Below, in pieces: positions 36,851-48,150 of a DNA stretch of 64,000 nt. Within the stretch, counting starts at the first letter, position 1, and every line of letters starts with the position of its first letter. The stretch comes from Casuarius casuarius (Eukaryota > Chordata > Aves > Casuariiformes > Casuariidae): the NCBI GenBank assembly GCA_003342895.1, contig PTFA01000043.1, positions 1,255,685-1,319,684 on the forward strand, read 5' to 3'. Position numbers and translations under genes: made by a program. A model generated the notes under the pieces. The model was not told the DNA's origin, did no database searches, and saw only the letters and a program-made list of their open reading frames with translations.

Positions 36851-37144
36851 TGTTTTGTTTTAAGNGGGATGAACTAAAAATAAACAATTGTTCATAGTGA
36901 ATTTAATGCCAAAAAGGCAGGCAGGGGAGATCNTATGCCTAGACTGAGAAATGCCTAACGAGAGCAAGGCATTAGCTGACCNCTGGAATTTGTGAAGAAC
37001 AGTCGATACCGATTGCCCTTGCCTGTTCTGGAAAGGTCAAGTGAGCAGAGAGGAGAAGGTGCTGGGGAAAGCACCAGTTGTGTCTCAGTGCTACAGAGCC
37101 AAATACAGCCAGAGACAGACAACGCAGAGACCCACACAACTCTA

Positions 37145-37290
37145 AGGCACTGGAAAACACCCCAATTAAGCAAAAATTACCATCCCCATTAAGTGGCAGC
37201 CATCATCGCTTAATTGCTACCCAGGGAGGTATCCTGATTAAGAGCAGAGGAAGTATAGCACATCTTATGCAGTGGGTTATTGCTTAGATA
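37145..37290. promoter_or_regulatory. Candidate conserved non-coding element with NK-type motifs
   Basis: Several ATTAAG/CTTAAT cores fall in 100 bp: caattaagcaaaaattac, ccattaagtggcagcc, atcgcttaattgctacc, cctgattaagagc. AAGTG-type and TTAATTG sites are bound by NK and other homeodomain proteins. The clustering is the evidence, and activity and conservation are unknown. Confidence 0.27.
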
Positions 37291-38598
37291 TGAAAGAGGG
37301 GCAGGGGGGAGAAAAGGAAAAGCAGAAATGAGAGTCAGTCTGGTCTAAAGCTGGGGGGGACTCAATTTTGCTAAATAAAAACCAGAGCTCATGCCGGGCT
37401 AGGGATCCACTGGGGAGCCTTCCTCTCCTCGTGCATCAGGAATGGGTCTTGCAGGGATTGGGGTTGGGAGACCCCAGTTTTGCCCTTTGGTTGTTCCCAA
37501 GTGGGAAAGGAGCAGGAGGCCAGTCTGTGCTAGGCAGGGGCTTGCCCCAGCCCAGGCTGGGCAGCCACCGAGCGCAGGCACGCTCCAGCTCCGCTGCACT
37601 CAGAGCATCTCACAAGCACCTTTTTTTTTTTAAATTCAGCTAGCATCAGGCTGGCTCTTCTCAACCTAAATCCCCTGGCCTCAGCGAAGAGGATGGCTTT
37701 GTCAAGCTAATGTAAGCACCCCCTCCCCCCCTTTAATGCAGCAATTCCTCTTTCTTTGGAAGAGCTTTGACCTTTAAACGAAGGTGTATGCCAAGAAAAA
37801 TCCAAAGCTTGTTATCAAGACAATCTGTGGCACTGGCTGTGTGGTACTGTCCTCCTGAGGTGATGAATCAGATCTATCAGTGTCTAGATACTAAGGCCTT
37901 TTTTATCCTTGCAAACTCAGGGCTTTCCAAATCTTTAAGCCGGATCAGAGATAGAGCACTACAAGAGCTTACTTAAATCTCAGCAAGTAGGAAAGGGGGT
38001 GAGGGGGAGAGAGCTAACATGAAATAAAGAACACCACTTTTTTTAAAGATAAAACATAACTCCAGGTACAATAAAAGCCTTTAGAGAACAGAAAAGATCT
38101 TTGTCAGGAATGTATCTCATTTAGTCCCATTGTTTCACTGCACGCTTTTCAGAAAGAAAGCCATTTATCTCGCCTTTTGTTTCCCCAGGTCTTTTTCCTC
38201 CTTTTCTGATGCCAGTTCTCATTTCATTAGGGAACAGATCACAGATGAGGTGCTAGTCCTGTCCTTCCCCTTGTAGACAGACTTTAGAAATAGGGTATTC
38301 AGAAAAAAGAAAACATACGTTCTCAAGACAGACAAGCTTTTTACAAGACCAGTTTCATTTATGTTGTGTTATGCTATAGATATCTCATGTTTCAGTGTTT
38401 ATGGCTTGCAGGTTAATTATTCCAGTTCAGAGCATCTATGGCTAGATACCTTCAACATGTGTTGAGGCCCCAAAGGAACAAATTTTCAAGGGGATAAGCA
38501 AAGAGCAAAGAAAATTCCTAGATTTCCACANAATTCCCCTGTGGCTGCTGCCAGCCAAACCTTCCTGGTTCACAGCACATTGCTGAAACGCTGTACCT
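37291..38598. other. Unannotated sequence
   Basis: G-rich runs at 37300-37360 and a C-rich tract at 37718-37731. The GC-rich stretch at 37.39-37.62 kb has overlapping frames on both strands. No gene recognised. Confidence 0.4.
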
Positions 38599-39318
38599 GT
38601 GTCCCTGAAAGCCTCAGAGGGATCTCTCATTTTCACGGTTGTACTGTGCACGCACTGGTTCATGGAGTTGTATGCTCAGACGAGGAGGCAATCACACTTC
38701 TGTAGCTCAGGTACCCCCCTGAGGAGGTTTAATGCTGTCATGGGTTTTTGCACAAAGAACAAACTCCCAGAAAAGCCATGTCAGCTTGAGTTTGACCCTT
38801 CATTCAACATGATGCAGATCAGGGTATTCTCTATGCGATGTGGCTGCACATTAAGGACACACAAGTTGCTAAATATGGTCAACTCTAAACCCAAACATCC
38901 TTATCTGATGATCCTGGAAAAGCAAAATCCTGACCCACAAAACACTTTATTTTGGCTATTTCATGTATTCCACAGTGGGAGAGGGAAGGAGGGCACGTCC
39001 CTGTTGCATCCTCCACAGGACATCATCCAACAGCCAGACTCAGTTAGTACGATGCACAAACTATTGCTAGAAATGTCCATCCCAGAGCCTGAAAAACTGT
39101 TTTTCCCCAGCTATATTAGAACAATAAAACATATTACTTCTCTCTGCCAACCTAGTCTCTTTTATATCCTTCAACAATATTCCTACATGACTGTCATGAT
39201 GCTGCCCAAGTCTTTTCAGCTTCCAAATATGTTTGTGTTCAGTTTCACTTGGATAATCACAAAAGGAAACACACATTTAGCATCTGTGGAATCTCATCCC
39301 TCAGCATTACAAGGGTAG
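38599..39318 (+). other. Longest open frame in the window (not assigned as a gene)
   Basis: A stop-free stretch of about 240 codons begins at a GTG; the first ATG in frame is at 38659. At this base composition such a length is uncommon by chance in 64 kb. However, the peptide has no recognisable domain or repeat, codon use looks like the flanks, Kozak context is poor, and no splice borders frame it. It could be chance, a decayed mobile-element ORF, or a young lineage-specific ORF. Nothing in it resembles reverse transcriptase, transposase or Gag motifs that I can recognise. Confidence 0.12.
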
Positions 39319-39648
39319 GATATAGAAGCTGTATTAATATACAGATATGCATTATAAGTGGAAAAATTTCATGTGTCCTCCTACAGACACATTTAGAGAG
39401 CACAAAACATTTTGCAAGTATACATTGGATTGATCCACTCGCACGGTGCGTGTGGGAGCAGGGCTCACCATTTTCATTCATGCCATCAAAAAGCTATTCA
39501 ATGTCACAGCGCTACCATTCAAAATTTGATCAACCTCCAGCACAGCCACATTTCCCACATTGACTACTTATTTTGAACATCTGGATTTACTAACCAGAAG
39601 CTTGATTTTCAGAAGAGCAAAGAATCCAGCAGCCTTTGTGTCTCCTTT

Positions 39649-39667
39649 CCCTCCCCCCCCCTCCCCC
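39649..39667 (-). repeat. C-run tract with G-quadruplex potential on the minus strand
   Basis: CCC, T, nine C, T, five C. On the minus strand this gives G5-A-G9-A-G3, enough for four G3 tracts with one-base loops. It is probably a simple slippage-prone tract. Confidence 0.6.
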
Positions 39668-40360
39668 ACAAATGAATGCATGTGCTNTACAACTTTTATT
39701 CATTTCTGCATATGCAGAATTTGAAACCTAACTCCATAAGCTCCTACAGACAGGTCTGCTATAATCTTAGCAGAGTGTACATAAACAGGTCAGGAGCAAT
39801 ACAGAGAACTTGATTATTTGATGGGCGCAGACCAAATACCTCACAGGCTTGGAGCCAAAGACATGAATTCATGGGTGATGATATCAGCAGTTAAGAACTT
39901 GTTTGAGAAACATGCAGTCTGGAAGAATGCGCAAAAGACAAAGAGAGCAGGGGAGCCTAGCAGTCTTTGGCCAAATTGCTTCATTTCTATGGGTGCTTCC
40001 TCCTGCCTTTGCCAGATTTGGGAAAGGGCCCTTTCCACATGGAGTAGGTAAAGAGCCTAAGTTCATGGTACAATCCTGATCATGCATATAGCCTCTAAAA
40101 GCACTAAAGAAAATCCAAGTCCCATTTCATGCTAGGCATTAACCCACCTTCTGCTTCTCCTGGAAAGTGCTTCAGCTTTGCAAATTTTGTTGCTTCCTTG
40201 CTTGTTCTACGGCACATTGTTTTGTACCTCAGTCCTGCTTGTAACTAGGTAAGCCTATTATTACACCGATTTTAGTGTTGCATTTTTTCTTTGCACACCC
40301 TGCCTTTCTTTGTATTACAGAATATCCGAGTTCTGGACTATCCTTTCCTGCCGCTGCCTT

Positions 40361-40390
40361 CCACCCCCACCCCCCCCACACTCCCCCCAT
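40361..40390 (-). repeat. C-rich tract with G-quadruplex potential on the minus strand
   Basis: The minus strand reads G6-AGTGT-G8-T-G5, which satisfies a four-tract G-quadruplex rule because the G8 run can supply two tracts. No gene is close enough to suggest a transcript role. Confidence 0.6.
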
Positions 40391-41157
40391 CCTCCTTGTA
40401 TTTCTCTATTTGTATAGCTTGTAGTACACAGTTTTCAGTCACAAGTTTGAATGTTTTTCCTTGTGGCTGGTTTTGTTTCCTCTGTTTCTGTTTTCTCTTT
40501 TACACTAGAGTACTGAGGAAACCTCAGATGAGTTGTGCATCAGCCCACTGATTAAGTGAGGTACCTTTCCATGCAGTAATTACCATTTCCTAAGCTAAAC
40601 CCAGGCACAGCAAATCATTTTTATTCCTGTAGGCTCTGCAACTCAGAGAAAGCAGCACTAGTCATAAACAGACAGTATATGAATTGCCAGAAAAATCCCA
40701 AGTTATGTACAGATCATTTATAACCTACCCAGCCCAGTGTCTGCAGAGGTTTTTACCCACTAAACATCTCATACATCATTGACTTCCTTTAAAAAGATAA
40801 CAATATTTTCAAAGAGGTAAGTGGGCTTGGTCTCGATTACCATGTTCTCCCTCTAGGGCAGGGAGTTGAAAGTTTTAATTTTCTTCCATCAATCTAAGTC
40901 TACCCAAGGCTGGGGCATGATGTTTGACTTCCACTACCTGGAAACCTTAGACGAGACCTCTGTAGAGGGCATTCAGATCTCAGGCGATGCTACTGCCCTT
41001 GTTCAGAGGTTTGCAGCCTAAGAAGACACTCCACTGTGAGCACAGTACAATGTCTGTGCCATACACACTGCGTGATCAGGGCCCAACGTCACCAGCAGCA
41101 GGGACTGCTAACTTTTTTGTGGTCAGGGATTTATAGGGAGGAGAAGGGGGCAGGGAC

Positions 41158-41202
41158 ATTTTATAACTGTGATCAGGACNATTTTATATTTGTGATCAGG
41201 AC
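41158..41202. repeat. Tandem duplication, about 23-bp unit x 2
   Basis: attttataactgtgatcagg and attttatatttgtgatcagg begin two adjacent units, each ending in ac. The copies differ at two or three positions and at the N at 41180. A more degraded third copy (ttttttgtggtcagggat) lies about 20 bp upstream at 41114-41131. Confidence 0.75.
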
Positions 41203-41911
41203 TTCCCAAACGGGTATGTGTGTGCAGGCATTATAAAGCATAGCCATAATGAGTTCAACATGTTTTTGGCAGCACTGAACTCACGGCACGTGTTCTGTAC
41301 AGTTGATTTGTGCAGGGGACATACCTGGGATTTCTGTATCTGGCAAACCAAGCTATTCCTCCAGACTAGCCCACTGACATTCAGAACCCTGAATAACTGT
41401 TCTAAATATTTCAAATCTAGGTGGAAGAAGAAAACATGACCATACAAACTCTGATGTACAGTACCCTGGGGATGCAGGGGTTACTCCTCAAAAACCACCT
41501 GAAGGCTACATCTGCTGTTCCAGCACATGACACATTTGCAGTGTTGTACAGGTGCCTCCCCAGTCAGGCCAGGACTATATCCCTCTCTGCATCTGAAACC
41601 CACTTTGTTTGCTCTTTTCTTCAGTCTGAAGTGAAGACTATTGGCTCTGGGACAGTAATGGACTTTTTTTGTTATGTTTGCGTAACCCTGGAATGCTTCG
41701 TTACAGCTGGTGCTCTGACATGCCACCTTTTCAGCCATGACAACACCAATCATAATAGATAAAAACGCAGCCCTGAGCTGAGCATTTTTCTATTAATACA
41801 GTATTTTCTTTTTCCAAAGAGTGTACATCCATTTCACCTTTCCCCAAATGTGCTATTTAAAATCATTTGCTGAATAACTTATATGACTAATTTTCAGTAT
41901 GTGGTTTTTTG

Positions 41912-41935
41912 TTTTTTTTTTTTTTTTAAAAAAAA
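41912..41935. repeat. T16-A8 homopolymer junction
   Basis: Sixteen T are followed immediately by eight A, giving a self-complementary simple sequence. Read on the minus strand this is T8-A16, so the A16 could be a retroposon tail, but no element body is recognisable next to it. Confidence 0.85.
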
Positions 41936-42423
41936 GTTGGAAGTGACTTGTTTAAGCCAGTTGTAACCATTCTTTGTATTCCTATCAACACACAGCATCA
42001 TTCCAAGAGGCGCTAGGCGGAGAGACAACCACAGGCCGCTGTAGCCCATAAGATTATAGAAAGATACAACAAAAGATTGAGACAAGCAGAGGGCAGTAAA
42101 CAGGGAAGTTGACAAGGTGCAAATGGGAAAGAAAGCTGTTACAGAGACACCAGTAACCATTGCTTGATCAGGGCTTACCTGGAGTTCTTGGGAGTTTTAC
42201 AGGAATCACAGCAGTAAGGAGTTCAGCACAGTTACACACACTGGCTACGTCAAGCCTGAAGTGTGCGAGTTTTGAGCTTTCTTGTGGTACGTTTCAGATC
42301 TTCAGCCTGGAAAACAAGATGTCATACCAATATATCAAAGGACAAAGCAACTTGGAGCAGACAGACTCGCAAACGTGTTGACTACGAATTTGAAATTCTG
42401 GCAACACCTTGTTGAAGCTTCAG
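41936..42423. other. Unannotated sequence
   Basis: No recognised gene or repeat. Short open frames on both strands. Confidence 0.4.
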
Positions 42424-42548
42424 TATGATCAGGCTTTGGAGTATGCTGATTCTGAGCATGCCACAGTGCACTGTAACACTCAGGCAAAATATTTTCTCAG
42501 CTACTCTTCTGCCTGTTGAGATTGCCGTTGGCTTGTTAATCCTCATAG
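42424..42548 (+). CDS. Weak candidate exon with hydrophobic reading frame
   Basis: After an AG at 42422-42423 the frame begins MIRLWSMLILSMPQC… and ends …VEIAVGLLILI just before CATAG|GTGAGC, a good donor at 42549. The upstream pyrimidine tract is poor, so the acceptor is doubtful. The leftover base (G) matches the phase of the candidate at 42849. The opposite strand is also open. Presented as a possibility only. Confidence 0.13.
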
Positions 42549-42848
42549 GTGAGCTCAGGGCTGGAGAAAGGGGCCGGGTTCCTGTTGCTCGGGCAAAGCT
42601 GCCTGTTGACCAACACAGCAGGTACTCAACAAAACTGAGAGCAGCCTCATGTTGTACTGCTACGCGCAGAAGAACCACTTCTGCNGACAAGAGGAAAATC
42701 AGGGCACCAAGTCCATTGCTTTCTTAATCCATCTACTAACACTGCCAAAGACTGTCCTGCTTTTAGTACCAAGTTCACTCCTGCCCCAGCTCCAGTCCAG
42801 CCTTCATTGTCAGCCCAGCCCTGCAACAGCTTCCTACCTCACCTTCAG

Positions 42849-42907
42849 CCCTTGTTGTAAGAGATGGCCTGACCACAGTTCTGCAAGGGCAGAAGAAAAT
42901 GGGAAAG
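42849..42907 (+). CDS. Weak candidate micro-exon
   Basis: A pyrimidine-rich tract (cttcctacctcaccttcag) ends at 42848. The 59 bp that follow read, after completing an Ala codon with the previous candidate, LVVRDGLTTVLQGQKKMGK and end at AAG|GTACCT. Phase is compatible and both splice motifs are acceptable. Very short exons of this type occur often by chance. Confidence 0.12.
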
Positions 42908-44253
42908 GTACCTTATCTTTCCTTCCAAGTATGTACATTTGCTGTGGCACAGTTACAAGTTCACATACTTTATTTTTTATCAGTTGTTCCTGTGCAGTTC
43001 GCAAATAACCCACTGCTGTGCTGAGGATCATGCCTTAGGAAAAAATTACAGATGCTGCTCTCTACGATGAGACCAGAATAGCTTCCTCCACCCTTCTAGA
43101 GACCTCTACAATTCTTTTGATTACAAAGGCAATCCTGCTTTGCTCAACACTTATCAAGGACTTTTCCCTTAAGCCAAACATATTCAAACTAGGCAAAATT
43201 TGCACTGGGTATCTCTTCTGGGGATAATGGATATTCTGGAAGGTTGCTGGCAACTGTGCTGGAAAACACAAGTTTAGACGTGATGAAAGACTCTGAAACT
43301 GCCACTTTGCTGCAGAACACCTACTAGGCACCGGCAACTGCAGTGGTGCCGAGCTCAGAGGACGGACTGAGCTGCAACNGACTCATCTTCCTAGCTACCA
43401 CTTAATTAAGACTTTCAGCACCCTATTCAGGATACCAACTTAATTTATAGTTCACTAGGAGAATCATGGGGTATTTAGGTAAAATTCATTTCAATGAAAG
43501 GAAATTGAATCTAAAGGAAAGATTTAAAAAGTATGAAACTTTTTCTCAGACACATTGTTCCTACACTTACAAAACCATGATATATGCTCTCTAAAATCTA
43601 ATACCAGTCGATAATGTTTTAAGAGGAGTACATTACATTTAGCTGCTTACCTGGATCTTCTTTTAAATTAAACTGAGGCTCCCAGCAATACGTATCCTCC
43701 TTTTATTCTTTCCCCTCTCATTATACTGTAGTACTAATTATCTTATGGGCAGAAACAGTTTACAGATTACTTGCTGCTTTGAAAACTCAACTGCTGTTCC
43801 TGCCACCCTCTTATCCTTTAGGAATATTTTCATTAAATCATTAAAAAACAAAAATAAAGGCAGGGCTCAACCCCAATCTTTCTCCTCTTCTGCAAGTTCT
43901 CTGTCTCCCCACTTCTCACCTGTTTGCTATCACTNCTGATTCCCAAAGCCTGATTCACGTTTATCCTTGATCTACAGCCTTTCTTTAGACTATTGATGGC
44001 ACCTGTGCTGTAAAAAGCACNACTGTTTTCTGAGTAATGTGGCTACAAATGTTAGGATCTTTTCCCATAGCCTTTACTTGGATGTGAGTAGTCTACCTCT
44101 AAGAATAATCCCATCTGGAGCAATTTAACAGCAGCTGTCAATAGTGTAACCATGAATTTTTTCATCTGAGAAAATGATTGTAAAACTGGATCATCATAGA
44201 GCACATTTCAGTGAAAACACAGGCTTTTTTTTAAGTATAGGCTCAATAAAAGA
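42908..44253. other. Unannotated AT-leaning sequence
   Basis: No gene or mobile element recognised. The stretch is rich in short A/T runs. Confidence 0.45.
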
Positions 44254-44307
44254 TGTGTCTAATGTTAAATCATACAATGTTGTGTCTAATNTTAAATCAT
44301 ACAATGT
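44254..44307. repeat. Near-perfect 27-bp tandem duplication
   Basis: Two head-to-tail 27-bp units start tgtgtctaat… and end …catacaatgt. The only difference is the N at 44291, where the first copy has G (44264). Such identity means a recent duplication, or a consensus in which the two copies were collapsed or confused. Confidence 0.92.
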
Positions 44308-44729
44308 TAATTTATTGCTAATGGCACAAAGGTATGCTCACTTCACAAAATCTGCCACACTAAGACCCTCTAAAGAGAGACAAAAAGAGATCTTAACAAA
44401 TTTTTCAATTCATCAACTCACCATGGAGTCAACTTAAAGCATTGATTAATAGGACCCTTGCTATCCTAGCTGAACCCGTAAGTGGCTTAATAAGACATAA
44501 AATATTCTGCTCNGGATTTTTAGTTTAATACTTTTTTATTGACTTTTTTATAAGAAAATACAGTAACATTGTGCATATAAAGCAGTCTGTGCAAGGCCTT
44601 AATTTTCCACAGGCACATCAAAAGTAACATGTGCATTCGTTTTGCATGTGTCACTGATCTGCACGACCTTTAAACTGTTATTCAGCAAGAAAATTAAATA
44701 TCTAGCAAAAAGCTTTGAAAGAGCGACTC

Positions 44730-44955
44730 ATTAGAGAGTACCTAGCATGTGCTATGCTTTGCATCATCACACACATATACAACCATCTAATGGGAAACCG
44801 CTGACAACTTTTAGTGCCAGCAGTGAGCATCGCGGTGCTTTTTGTGGTGAAGGGGTTAACTTGCCATGCACGCACAGGATGTAGTTGGGCATTTGTAATC
44901 CCCCATGAGAAAACAAAGAGGTCAAGTGACTTCGCCAAAGTCATCCACTCTTTGT
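44730..44955 (-). mobile_element. MIR/CORE-SINE relic including the 3' part
   Basis: The plus strand has gagtacctagcatgtgctat, then gctttgcatcatcacacaca, matching the reverse-complement MIR 3' region (gcgcttactatgtgccaggc…, …ctcatttaatcctcacaaca). After about 100 bp comes catgagaaaacaaagaggtc, aagtgacttcgccaaagtca, the MIR core. The spacing is longer than in the consensus, so either an insertion separates the parts or they are two fragments. Confidence 0.52.
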
Positions 44956-45744
44956 AACCGTGTATATGGCATTCACAGCTATAGTGTCTCTGTACCCTGT
45001 ACTTGTTTAGGGATTTCATTCCCCGTTTCTCTGCAGTTCTATGTTACACAGAAAAGCTATCACGGCTCTCACCCTACCCAGGCTTCCTCACTTGTACCCT
45101 GTTCCAAACCAGCAGCACTCAGCTCTCTCTTCAGGACTAAAAATTAAACGGAGGCAGTCTGACAGCCCTACCCTCAACCCGTGCTTTACCACCAGACTGC
45201 CTTTCTGCCTCGCTGAAACCAGCCTCCCTGGAGCTCATCCTCCCAGCTGGCACCATGAAATAGCTTGTGTGCACTTTGAAGTGTTCAAGTGCTTCTGTTT
45301 GCTTGATTCCTGCTGGCAAGGACAAACTGCTCCATACACCTCAAAACCATCAACCGCTTCCAACTACCCTCATGGCTAGAACCTAGGAGCATTTTTATCT
45401 CCATTTGTCACGGTGTCCATGCTATGTGGCTCTGAAGTCATTACCTTCGGCACAAGAGGCAGTTGCCTAGAGCATGGGACTGTTTAATGGGCAACCAGGT
45501 TACTTTTGTTCTCTATTTTTATCTTCCTTTGTTTTTAGATGCTTTGCCTAGAGCAGCAGAAGGCCTAGAGTCACCAGCATGGGGAAGCCTCACTACGTAA
45601 GAATCTTCTCCATGAGTCAGAGCAGAAGGCAGGTTTCAGACCCGCTTATAACNTCCTACACAAAACTCTCTTCCCCCTGTCCAACAGGGACTCCTNTGTG
45701 ACACTGCTCAATAACAAGCATAGACTTTGAGGGGGAAGGGGACT
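44956..45744. other. Unannotated sequence
   Basis: No recognised gene. Short frames at 45.04-45.38 kb overlap on both strands. Two N positions (45652, 45697). Confidence 0.4.
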
Positions 45745-46260
45745 GTAATCATTAAATTGTAAATCCCTTTAAATGCAAAGATCAAAGGGAAAGTTTCAAT
45801 CCAATGACACATAATTAAAAATGCAGACGTGAACAGCTTTGATTCATGAATGCTTATGCACTTTTAAATTGTTGCCAGGGAGATCAGGGCATGAGAAAAT
45901 TAAAAACCATTACGCTTCAAAAGGATAAATGATTTTCACAGCTTTCTAACATTATTTCCTGTTGCGCAGATTTTTGTGTGTTTTAACATTTCCCCCGCCC
46001 TGCCTGGGCAGATTAGTTCTGAAAAATGTTTTCCAGAAAATGTTCAGGACTCAATGAGATTAAAAGGAGATTAGTGAACTTGCTGGATGAAGAGCTCCCA
46101 TTGGTACTTAATAGTAAATGCTCAGGGCAGTGAAGGAGGAAAAGCCCGCCACATTTTACCATCCTTTACCTGCACTTTAATTTAAAGAGCTATGACCTTT
46201 TAATTCATTATTCTTTTTCTAATTGAACCAGTACAATACAATATGATATAGGCCATAAGC
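45745..46260. promoter_or_regulatory. Strong candidate conserved enhancer (homeodomain/TCF-like motif cluster)
   Basis: About 500 bp with no simple repeats, no N and no long open frame. It holds many factor-type cores: taatcattaaattg, TCF-like gatcaaaggg (45781-45790), acataattaaaaatg, attcatgaatgcttatgc, gagaaaattaaaaacc, aaggataaatgattttc, tttaatttaaagagc, ttttctaattgaacc. Absence of ambiguous bases together with this composition is what deeply conserved vertebrate enhancers usually look like. I cannot name a target gene. Confidence 0.38.
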
Positions 46261-46375
46261 CAAATCTCCCTGAAGTTAAAGGAAATATTCCCATGACTGT
46301 AGCCGATTCAATCTGTTTGTTTAACATTTCTCACTTGTAAAAGTCAAAGCACTTAACTGAGAGGAAAAGGCTGTT

Positions 46376-46480
46376 TCCTATTTCACAAATTGAAAAATTG
46401 AGACATACAAGGTGGACATGATTCTTGACTACCATGTCACAGGGGCTAGACTAAAACCAAGGCTGTCAAGGTACAACAAA
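46376..46480 (-). mobile_element. Probable MIR/CORE-SINE relic
   Basis: The plus strand reads cctatttcacaaattgaaaa, attgagacatacaaggtgga, then ccatgtcacaggggctagac. This resembles reverse-complement MIR (cccattttacagatgaggaaactgaggca…, …ggtcacacagctag). Divergence is high, and a similar scrap (cccaattttacaagagaca) lies 200 bp downstream. Confidence 0.4.
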
Positions 46481-47924
46481 TGCTCTGACCTCTGATCTGT
46501 GCTCAGATCTGCCCTGCTTCAATATGTCACTTTAACATTTCCAGCTGGCAACTAAGAAATCCTTTGGAGTGTTTTAAAATCATCCCAATTTTACAAGAGA
46601 CAAACAATGTCACTTTTTATTTGCAGGTGTTCAGAAGTGAACTTCTTGCACAGAAATGTATTGCTGAAATGCAGCTGTGAATTGATGGTTTGCAATGAAA
46701 TCATGGGCAGCATTTCTATTAGTGGCCTGACAGAACATGTGAAAACAGCCATCACAAGGAAAACTTCAGTGTGAACATAGTCGTGAAATCACATTGCTTC
46801 TTAATCACTGGCAACACGAAGGGTGAGCATGATCAGACGAAATGTTGAAACCTATGTTGTACATGGCTACATACGAGCTGGCCACCTTCTGCTCAGCTGA
46901 TGGAATACAGGGACAATTCATCTCANCTACGGACACCTACATATATAACTTCAGACATCTCTAAGTCAGGTAGATACTTTGGGTTCATATGTCAGAAGTT
47001 ACATAGGATGAATCCCACNCTTCAAAATGTGTACCACTGGGAAGAAGGAGCAGACACAGCCCCAAAGGCATGACAGCTCTAAATACACTGGAAATCACAT
47101 TCTGTTTGCATGCTTCGAGATTTCAGGATTCCACTTTTTTTTTTACAAAGTAAGGTCCAGCGGAAATATCTGTGCCATGTTGGTTTGCTCCTCACTGTAC
47201 TGTGGCATTTGGCAGCTGCCAGTCAAGCCAACCTTCAGGAAATTTCCCTGCAGGGAAAAGCCAGCGACAAGTAGGAGCAGACTAACAGAGCACTGAACAG
47301 TTCAGCAGTCATTTCATGGCAAAAGCAAAAATCTTTCGCATTTACATTTGAGCATATGAATCCGACATTGTTTCTGTTTGAGACTAGGATTCTCCTGAAC
47401 AATGTCTCCAGTAAGCATAAGGGGCCACGCAAAAAATGAACTGATTCCTGCCTTGTTACTTACTGCACTCAGTTAGGTTGTTCCAGGGACAAGACGTCCC
47501 AGATTAATGCAATATATCTAATGGTTCAACCACTACATCAAGGACTGTCATACAATTTCTGGCTCTGCTACTTGTTCTGTGACTTTTTGTATTTACTCAT
47601 ATTAGACATGAAAATTGGATGTGAAATTCTTCAAAAAAGGAGAATCTTCCCATCGACTTCACTGGGCTTTGGATCAAAACCACCCAACAGTATTCATGGA
47701 ACCACTGGTATGTGAATGTACTCTTAGGTCCTTGAGTAAATGATAATCAGAAGGTAAAATATTACTGCCTTTTGTTATTTATTATTTCTAATGTCTGAGT
47801 AGCAAATAAGACATGATGAATTCATCTTATGTTCAGTTGGCGGTTGTTCAAGAATATGCTAATATTATTCTTTGTTTACAGTTATTGGATCAATAATATC
47901 TCCATGCAATTCTTATTCTGNAGA
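46481..47924. other. Unannotated sequence
   Basis: No recognised gene. ctggctctgctacttgttct at 47560-47579 has slight MIR-5'-like similarity but no continuation. Confidence 0.4.
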
Positions 47925-48150
47925 TTTCAGTCCAAAAGAGATTTTCTAGTCCGAGTTTCCTTGTGGCACTGTCAGCAACATTTAATCCATTCACTCCATT
48001 CCTGAGCTCAGTAACTTGCACTTGACCACAGCAAACGCATCTGGTGCTGACTTGAGGACTTCAAGAAGTGGAGAACCCACCATCCACCTTAGCAGTTTCT
48101 TCTAATAACTTTTTTTAAACTGCCTAATTTTTACTGTGAATTTGCTTTTC
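47925..48150 (-). mobile_element. Degraded CR1-type LINE fragment (antisense)
   Basis: The plus strand contains gattttctagtccgagtttc, then ttgaggacttcaagaagtgg, agaacccaccatccacctta, ttcttctaataac and actgcctaatttttactgtg. In this order they match the antisense 3' region of CR1-like LINEs of birds, turtles and crocodilians (tctagtctgacctcc…, …gatggagaatccaccac…, …cctaattaccctcactgt…). No coding part remains and the element is inactive. Confidence 0.5.

Larger units (their letters stand above)
39319..41157. other. Unannotated sequence with C-rich tracts
   Basis: No recognised gene. A good acceptor-like site (tctttgtattacag, ending 40320) opens an 85-codon frame that ends without a donor. Two C-rich tracts (39649 and 40361) are listed separately. 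Confidence 0.4.

Noticed and set aside
41481..41753. Minus-strand frame with a FRCREGY…G…C…W…C pattern like a sushi (CCP) domain
   Set aside because: Cysteine spacing does not fit the domain, the expected first-half residues are missing, and no splice borders frame it. Treated as coincidence.
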